This document shows positions 13,672-18,790 of a stretch of DNA of 18,790 nt, piece by piece (the stretch's first letter is position 1; each line of letters begins with the position of its first letter). A program made the position numbers and the translations under genes. The notes under the pieces were generated by a model, which ran no database searches, had not been told where the DNA came from, and worked only from the letters and a program-made list of their open reading frames with translations. This DNA is from Anaerolineales bacterium. GTDB lineage: Bacteria > Chloroflexota > Anaerolineae > UBA7937. The stretch is taken from positions 1 through 18,790 of the forward strand of contig JAUVHF010000010.1 of the NCBI GenBank assembly GCA_030593425.1. The letters run 5' to 3'.

Positions 13672-14694
13672 TTGGAAGAGACGTGGATAGACTACAAACG
13701 ACTCTTCTTCTTCGCCCTCTTAGGTTCCCTGGCCATCCTGCTCCTTCTCAGACTGGCGGGAGCCAGCGAGGGTTGGGATATCTTCAGAAGGGCGAAGATG
13801 GAGTTCATCCTCCTGGCCCTGGCAGCCGAATGTTTGCGCTATCTAGGGGTGGCCCTCCACACCCAGATCATCGTGGGCTTCCTGGGACAACGGATCGCTC
13901 TTTTGCCCACTTTGGCGGCTATGGTCGCCGGCTCCTCGGTCAACCGCCTCCTCTCAGCCGGAGGAATAGGGGGGATGTACGTCCGCTACCGCTACCTGGA
14001 GAAGAACGACCTCTCCTTGGGCTCCGTCTCCGTCCTCTTCTTCCTGCAGAACATCATCAGCGCCCTTGTCCTTTTGGGCACCTTCATCTTAGGACTCCTC
14101 TATCTCCTCTCCCACCGAGGGCTCACCCTCCAGGAGGTCTTGGCCTCAGGGGTGATAGTGGTGGCTGTCCTGGGAGCCTTGGGTTACCTGGTGCGACTAT
14201 ATCAGGAACGAGAGAAGTTAGAGAAGATACTCCTTTCTCTGTATAGGAAGGTGAGCGGGTTTTTCGGTCGTCTCTTCAGGAGGAGGTTTTTCAGCGAGGC
14301 TGGCCTGAAAACCACTATCCGCCGTCTCTATCAGAGCATAAGAGTGGCTCGTAACCATCCTAGCTAGGTTTTGGGAGCCTTCGCCTGCGGAGCCCTCACC
14401 CTCTTCGCCGATATCCTCTGTCTCTACTTCGCCTTCTCTGCCCTGGGCTTCGAGATCCATCCCGGCACCGTCGTGGTGGGCTATACGGTAGCCAACTACG
14501 CTGGTGCCATCTCCATGCTGCCCGATGGGATCGTGGTCACCGAAGGCTCGTTAGCCCTAGTCTACTCCAGCCTAGCGGTCCCCCAAAAGATAGCGGCTAT
14601 GGCCATTCTCATCTTCCGCCTCATCTCCTACTGGCTACCCATCCCCCTGGGCTTCTTAGCCCTTTGGACCTTGCGTCGGAGGTCGCTCTTGTGA
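13672..14694 (+). pseudogene. UPF0104/LPG-synthase-TM-family membrane protein interrupted by an amber codon
   Basis: Read straight through, this is one gene of 340 codons with about eight membrane segments, the length and pattern of the UPF0104 (lysylphosphatidylglycerol synthase transmembrane region) family, implicated in lipid or lipid-linked sugar movement. A single in-frame TAG at 14365-14367 (codon 232) splits it. The frame continues immediately with matching family sequence (LTLFADILCLYFAFSALG, then VTEGSLALVYSSLAV and RLISYWLP) to a TGA at 14692-14694. The first part starts at TTG 13672. The second part has only a TTG at 14371 and no ribosome-binding site. TAG ends at least five other genes here (wecA-like, kinase, corA, htrA, gyrA), so it is not a reassigned codon. 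Possible causes are a fresh nonsense mutation, a sequence error, or read-through. Confidence 0.75.
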
Positions 14695-14959
14695 TAGTCC
14701 TGTCCGCATCAGGATGGAGGGATCTCTTGGCTGGTGCACCGTCCATGCCCAGGAAGAGGAAACCATCCCCTACCTAGGGGTCCACTACTGGTCTATAAAG
14801 CGAAGGTACTTCCGACCCCAACGGTTCGACCTGAGTCGCCTGCAACATCCACAACTTAACCTCCCGTTCAGGAGATTACTAAGGCGGATTCCACTCCGCC
14901 TTCCTAGCCTGTAGCCCCACTCATGTAGGAAAGGTTAGAGGGAAAGCATCTGCCTTATC

Positions 14960-14995
14960 GGGGTCCGGCCCGCAGGCCGAACCCCTTTCTGTTTT
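14960..14995 (+). terminator. Intrinsic terminator upstream of htrA
   Basis: GGGGT-C-CGGCC (14960-14970) pairs with GGCCG-A-ACCCC (14975-14985): two 5-bp stems around one mismatch, loop CGCA, then TTTCTGTTTT. It probably ends transcription from corA and the interrupted gene. Confidence 0.75.
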
Positions 14996-15026
14996 GGTTG
15001 CACCAAACGATGACCTGAGGCATAAT
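14993..15026 (+). promoter_or_regulatory. Promoter of htrA with an overlapping inverted repeat
   Basis: TTGCAC (14998-15003), a 17-base spacer and CATAAT (15021-15026). A perfect dyad TTTGGT-TGC-ACCAAA (14993-15007) overlaps the -35, a candidate operator. The expected start near 15033 leaves a leader of only about 7-13 bases. GGAGGAGG (15031-15038) is too close to the ATG at 15040 but well placed for the in-frame ATG at 15046. Confidence 0.65.
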
Positions 15027-15039
15027 TTGGGGAGGAGGG

Positions 15040-16188
15040 ATGAAGATGGAGGGAGGTTCTGGGCCAAGATACTCTATAGTGGTTCTTGTCGTGGCCTTAG
15101 GTATCGTGGCCGCTATCATCTGTGGAGGCCTGGTTGGCGGCGCGGCTGGGTACTGGGTTGCCCGCTCACAACCCACCCCCTCCCTTCCCACACCAGTGAC
15201 CATAAACCAGCCAGAGGGACATCCCACCTATCTAACCCTCACCCAAGATTCAGCCCTAATCGAAGCCATCGCCAAGGTGAAGCCAGCCGTAGTTACGGTA
15301 ATCAACACGCTTCCGGCCAGCCGGACCTTCTTCGGGGAGGTGATCGAGCCCCAAGCCTCTGGCTCTGGGGTCATCACCGACGAGGAGGGTCATATCGTCA
15401 CCAATAGTCACGTGGTGGAAGATGCCGAGCGGATAGATGTCATCTACGCCGATGGCTCTAAAGAGGAGGCCACGCTAGTGGGCGCCGACCGGTACTCGGA
15501 TCTGGTGGTCATCAGAGTCGAAGGGCCGGTCCCCGCCGTGGCGGAACTGGGCGACTCCTCCACCCTTCAACCGGGGGAACCGGTAGCCGCCATCGGCAGC
15601 CCCTTGGGTGACTTCAAGGGGACGGTTACCGTGGGCGTGATCAGCGCCTTGGATCGGAGACTGGATACCGGACGGGGATACCTGATGGAGGATCTCATCC
15701 AGACCGATGCGGCCATCAACCCTGGGAACTCCGGCGGCCCCTTGATTAACGTCCTGGGCCAGGTCATCGGCATCAACACCGCCATCGTAGGGCGTAGCGC
15801 TTATGCAGGCACCGTGGCTGAAGGGTTGGGGTTCGCCATCCCCTCCAACACGGTGAAAGCGGTAGCCCAGCAACTGGTGAACCAAGGGTATGTAGAAAGG
15901 CCCTATCTAGGCATCGAATATGTGACCATAACCCCCCGCCTAGCCTCAGCCTACGACCTGCCAGTGGATCATGGGGTCTATGTGCGGCGAGTGGTCCCCG
16001 GTTCCCCTGCCGCCGCAGGGCTCCAGGAGGGAGATATCATCACCGCTATCAACGACCAGACCATCGACGAGGATAACCCCCTCAATAACGTCCTGTGGCG
16101 CTCCCGCGTGGGCGATGAGGTAAGACTCGCCATCCTCCGCCAAGGGGAGGAACTAGGCGTAGATGTCACCCTCACACAGCGCCCATAG
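15040..16188 (+). CDS. HtrA/DegP-type membrane-anchored serine protease with one PDZ domain
   Basis: 382 residues. An N-terminal helix (about 12-40) anchors the protein; a Pro/Thr linker follows; then a trypsin-like protease domain with the full triad His124 (TNSHVV), Asp154 (YSDLVV) and Ser231 (GNSGGPL); then a single PDZ domain (about 285-380). HtrA proteins degrade or refold damaged envelope proteins outside the membrane. One PDZ is the DegS/HtrA-like layout rather than the two of E. coli DegP. The start may be ATG 15046, which has better ribosome-binding-site spacing than ATG 15040. It has its own promoter and a terminator at 16348-16376. There is no partner gene next to it, and the gene downstream (gyrA) is convergent. 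Confidence 0.94.
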   Translation: MKMEGGSGPRYSIVVLVVALGIVAAIICGGLVGGAAGYWVARSQPTPSLPTPVTINQPEGHPTYLTLTQDSALIEAIAKVKPAVVTVINTLPASRTFFGEVIEPQASGSGVITDEEGHIVTNSHVVEDAERIDVIYADGSKEEATLVGADRYSDLVVIRVEGPVPAVAELGDSSTLQPGEPVAAIGSPLGDFKGTVTVGVISALDRRLDTGRGYLMEDLIQTDAAINPGNSGGPLINVLGQVIGINTAIVGRSAYAGTVAEGLGFAIPSNTVKAVAQQLVNQGYVERPYLGIEYVTITPRLASAYDLPVDHGVYVRRVVPGSPAAAGLQEGDIITAINDQTIDEDNPLNNVLWRSRVGDEVRLAILRQGEELGVDVTLTQRP

Positions 16189-16347
16189 GAGCCAGAAGGG
16201 TTGCTTAACCACGCCCACTGCCGCGGCCGCCACACCTTCTAACCCAGAGACCTTTGCCGCCTGGCAAAAGAGGCTGACAGACCTCCCGGGGGAGACGAGA
16301 GGGGTACACTGGAGCCAACACAAATCGATGATCACCCTATAGAGATC

Positions 16348-16376
16348 GGCCCCGGGGCAGCCCCAGGGCCTTTCTT
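16348..16376 (+). terminator. Intrinsic terminator after htrA
   Basis: GGCCC-C-GGGG (16348-16357) pairs with CCCC-A-GGGCC (16361-16370), loop CAG, then TTTCTT. It lies in the 226-base gap between htrA and the convergent gyrA. The gap also has a hairpin TTTGCC-N4-GGCAAA (16253-16268) without a T run, and no gene that I can support. Confidence 0.7.
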
Positions 16377-16414
16377 CACCTCCTCATCGCGGGCCATGCC
16401 TTGCCAGCGACCCC

Positions 16415-18790
16415 CTATTTCCTTCTCTTCTTCCTCCCCTTGTTGATCCGGGCCAAGGAGGCCACCGTGTCCCCTTTCCTGAGATTCATGATCGCCACCC
16501 CTTTGGTGGCCCGGCCCATACTACTGATGTTCTCCACCGTAGTACGTAGCACCATCCCCTCGGCGGAGATGAGGGTTATCTCGTCCTTCTCGCTCACTAC
16601 CCGCGCATCCACTATCCGCCCGACCTCCCCCAACCTACGCACGTCTATAGTCCGCACCCCTTTAGCGTACCGCCCATAGGGGGGGTACTCCCTCAAAGGT
16701 GTCCTCTTCCCGAAGCCCCTCTCCGTCACCAACAGGAGATCAGCCTTGGGGTCCACCACATCCATGGCCGCCACCGCGTCCTTCCGGGAGAGTTTTATAC
16801 CCATCACACCACCGGCTGTCCTTCCCATAGGCCGCACATCCCCCTCTGAGAAGCGGACAGCATAACCTCGCTCCGTGACCAGGATTATCTCCTCCTCTCC
16901 CTTAGTCATCTTCACCCAGCCCAACTCGTCACCCTTCTTCAGATTGAGGGCGATGAGGCCGCTAGGGCGCACAGCGGCGAACTCCTCGATACTCGTCCTC
17001 TTCACCGTCCCCTTCTTGGTGGCCATCACCAAATAGTTCCCCTGCCTGAAATCGGAGACCGCCAGAGCCGCCGTCACCATCTCCCTCGGACTCAAAGAGA
17101 TGAGATTGATAAGGGGCAAACCCCTGGCCTGCCTGGTAACATCGGGCATCTGATAGGCCTTCTCTTGGTAAACCTTCCCCTCGTTGGTGAAGAAGAGGAT
17201 GCTATCGTGGCTCCCGGCCATGAAGAGGTGCTCCACCGTGTCCTTCTCCCGTCTCCCCATCCCCAGGACGCCTCTCCCTCCCCGCCTTTGACGCTTGTAG
17301 GTCTTGGCTGAAACTCGCTTGATGTACCCTCGCTGAGTGATCGATATCAAGATCTCCTCGGCAGGAATCATATCCTCCTCACTGATCTCCGCCTCCGCCC
17401 CGGGCAGTATCAGAGTCCGCCGGAGGTCACCATATCTCTTCTTCAGGTTCTCGAGCTCCTCCCGGATGAGATGCATTATCTTCTTCGGGTTGGCCAAAAG
17501 GTCCTCTATGTAGGCGATCTTCTTTATCGTCTCCAGGTACTCTTCGTCGATCTTCCGCCGCTCCAGCGCCGCCAACCGCCTCAATCGCATATCCAAGATC
17601 GCCTGGGCCTGCGCCTCTGTCAACTTGAAACCCCTCACCAGGTTGTTCCGCGCCGTCTCCGCGTTCCGAGAGCCCCGAATGGTCTTTATCACCGCATCCA
17701 GGTTGGCTAGGGCCATCTTCAGCCCCTCCAGGATATGGGCCCTCTCTTGGGCCCTTGCCAGTTCGAAGCGGCTCCGTCGGGTCACCACCTCCTGCCGATG
17801 GCCCAAGTAATGTTGCAGCGCCATCTTGAGGGTGAGGATGCGCGGCTCCCCATCCACCAGGGCCAACATGTTCACCCCGAAGGTGCTCTGCATCTGCGTA
17901 TACTTGAGGAGTTGATTGAGGAGTTGGGCGGGCTGAGCCCCCCGCTTCAACTCGATGACGATGCTCATCCCCCGCCGGTCGCTCTCGTCCCGCAAATCAG
18001 AGATGCCTGCTATCCGCTTATTGCGAACCAGAGCCGCGATCCGCTCGATGAGCCTCGCCTTGTTCACCTGATAGGGGAGCTCGGTCACCACTATCCGATA
18101 CCTCCCCCCGCGCATCTCCTCGATGTGGGTCTTGGCCCGCACCACCACCCTCCCCTTCCCTGTGGCGAAGGCATCCCTTATCCCCTCCACTCCGATGATA
18201 AGCCCGCCCGTGGGGAAGTCCGGCCCTTTCACGAACTGGAGCAGGTCCACGGGGCCGATGTCGTCTATCTCCTGGTGGTGGTCGATGAGGTAGATGAGGA
18301 CGTCGCAGATCTCGTTCAGGTTGTGCGGAGGGATGTTGGTGGCCATCCCCACCGCTATCCCCGAGGCCCCGGCCAGGAGGAGGTTGGGCAACCTCGAAGG
18401 GAGCACCGTCGGCTCCTGTAGCGAGCCGTCGAAGTTGTCGATCCAATCCACCGTCTCCTTCTCTATGTCGGCCAGCATCTCTTCGGCGATCTCCGCCAGC
18501 CGAGCCTCGGTGTACCGCATGGCCGCCGGGCTGTCGCCATCCACGGAGCCGAAGTTCCCCTGCCCATCGACCAGGGGGTAGCGCATGGAGAAATCCTGGG
18601 CCATGCGGGCCATGGCGTCATATACCGCCGCGTCCCCGTGGGGGTGGTACTTCCCCAAGACCTCGCCCACGATGCGCGCGCTCTTCTTATGGGGCCTGTT
18701 ATGCCTCATCCCCATATCGTGCATGGCGTAGAGGATACGCCGGTGGACCGGCTTCAACCCATCGCGGGCATCCGGGAGCGCCCGAGCCAC
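16415..18790 (-). CDS. gyrA: DNA gyrase subunit A (5' end outside the window)
   Basis: The type II topoisomerase subunit that cuts and rejoins DNA. The 791 residues present start at the equivalent of E. coli GyrA residue 30, so about 30 N-terminal residues lie beyond the right edge. The first codon seen (GTG) is internal, not a start. Catalytic Tyr is residue 93 of the fragment (AAMRYTEARL, E. coli Tyr122). The quinolone region reads HPHGDAAVYD, with Ala at the E. coli Ser83 position and Asp87 kept. The C-terminal domain has the GyrA box QRRGGRG, which marks gyrase rather than topoisomerase IV, followed by beta-pinwheel blades of the type GYA.RF. It ends in a basic tail (NKGRKKRRK) with TAG at 16415-16417. 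It is convergent with htrA. Confidence 0.97.
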   Translation of the reverse strand: MARALPDARDGLKPVHRRILYAMHDMGMRHNRPHKKSARIVGEVLGKYHPHGDAAVYDAMARMAQDFSMRYPLVDGQGNFGSVDGDSPAAMRYTEARLAEIAEEMLADIEKETVDWIDNFDGSLQEPTVLPSRLPNLLLAGASGIAVGMATNIPPHNLNEICDVLIYLIDHHQEIDDIGPVDLLQFVKGPDFPTGGLIIGVEGIRDAFATGKGRVVVRAKTHIEEMRGGRYRIVVTELPYQVNKARLIERIAALVRNKRIAGISDLRDESDRRGMSIVIELKRGAQPAQLLNQLLKYTQMQSTFGVNMLALVDGEPRILTLKMALQHYLGHRQEVVTRRSRFELARAQERAHILEGLKMALANLDAVIKTIRGSRNAETARNNLVRGFKLTEAQAQAILDMRLRRLAALERRKIDEEYLETIKKIAYIEDLLANPKKIMHLIREELENLKKRYGDLRRTLILPGAEAEISEEDMIPAEEILISITQRGYIKRVSAKTYKRQRRGGRGVLGMGRREKDTVEHLFMAGSHDSILFFTNEGKVYQEKAYQMPDVTRQARGLPLINLISLSPREMVTAALAVSDFRQGNYLVMATKKGTVKRTSIEEFAAVRPSGLIALNLKKGDELGWVKMTKGEEEIILVTERGYAVRFSEGDVRPMGRTAGGVMGIKLSRKDAVAAMDVVDPKADLLLVTERGFGKRTPLREYPPYGRYAKGVRTIDVRRLGEVGRIVDARVVSEKDEITLISAEGMVLRTTVENISSMGRATKGVAIMNLRKGDTVASLARINKGRKKRRK

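Larger units (their letters stand above)
14695..15039. other. Gene-free stretch between the interrupted membrane-protein gene and htrA
   Basis: No convincing gene. A 66-codon ORF (14714-14914) shows no family pattern and overlaps hairpins. It holds a small hairpin TCCTG-N7-CAGGA (14698-14714), a perfect 8-bp hairpin AAGGCGGA-N6-TCCGCCTT (14881-14902) without a T run, a terminator (14960-14995) and the htrA promoter. No tRNA, tmRNA or SRP RNA was recognised. Confidence 0.5.

Noticed and set aside
14365..14367. Pyrrolysine or genome-wide amber recoding
   Set aside because: TAG ends at least five other genes in the window, and no structure for a recoding signal is visible after the codon.
14371..14694. 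Second half of the interrupted gene as an independent gene
   Set aside because: Only a TTG start without a ribosome-binding site. The sequence is the natural continuation of the upstream half.
14821..14840. GGTTCGACC, resembling a tRNA T-loop
   Set aside because: The flanking five bases on each side do not pair, and no acceptor or anticodon stems are present.
14714..14914. 66-codon ORF downstream of the interrupted membrane-protein gene
   Set aside because: No family pattern, no clear ribosome-binding site, and it ends within hairpin sequence.
16153..16335. 60-codon minus-strand ORF between gyrA and htrA
   Set aside because: Overlaps the end of htrA, has no ribosome-binding site near its GTG, and shows no recognisable domain.

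Overview
The window looks like chromosome from an anaerobic or facultatively anaerobic bacterium, most likely a Chloroflexota member (moderate confidence; no rRNA or other direct marker is present). Reasons: a four-subunit ferredoxin-dependent 2-oxoacid oxidoreductase; a YvcK with an N-terminal membrane region; a PknB-like kinase beside it; a upp-dCMP deaminase-WecA gene order, which I associate with Chloroflexota and Firmicutes; and a gyrase A with an intrinsic Ala at the E. coli Ser83 position. Six readable promoters all have sigma70-type hexamers with a 17-bp spacer.

Left edge (1-400, + strand): a piece of a GltA/NfnB/SudA-type flavoprotein is joined out of frame to the C-terminal zinc finger of a DksA/TraR-type protein. 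Both are broken. Next comes a clear promoter and the por operon (624-3661: gamma, delta, alpha, beta), closed by a hairpin. Then upp and comEB (pyrimidine salvage), and a WecA/TagO-type undecaprenyl-phosphate sugar-1-phosphate transferase. The last has its own promoter, which overlaps the upstream stop codon and terminator.

Middle (5919-12641, - strand), in transcription order: a Na+/H+ antiporter-like (ArsB/NhaD) permease with an added N-terminal exported beta-domain, followed by a UspA protein; then a CmpX-like mechanosensitive channel with its own promoter, YvcK, a Ser/Thr kinase and an M50-like membrane metalloprotease. The second group joins envelope and turgor functions with a kinase whose family elsewhere phosphorylates YvcK.

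Right (12745-16188, + strand): corA, divergent from the antiporter through back-to-back promoters; a UPF0104/LPG-synthase-TM-type membrane protein interrupted by one in-frame amber codon; a gene-free stretch of about 345 bases with two hairpins; and a membrane-anchored HtrA/DegP protease. Finally gyrA (- strand) runs off the right edge.

The most unusual points are the amber-interrupted gene, the gltA/dksA junction, the antiporter with an exported beta-domain, the yvcK-kinase-protease cluster, the Asp-to-Thr change in WecA, and the wecA promoter fused to a terminator. I see no CRISPR array, insertion sequence, rRNA or tRNA. I found no clearly new multi-gene system.
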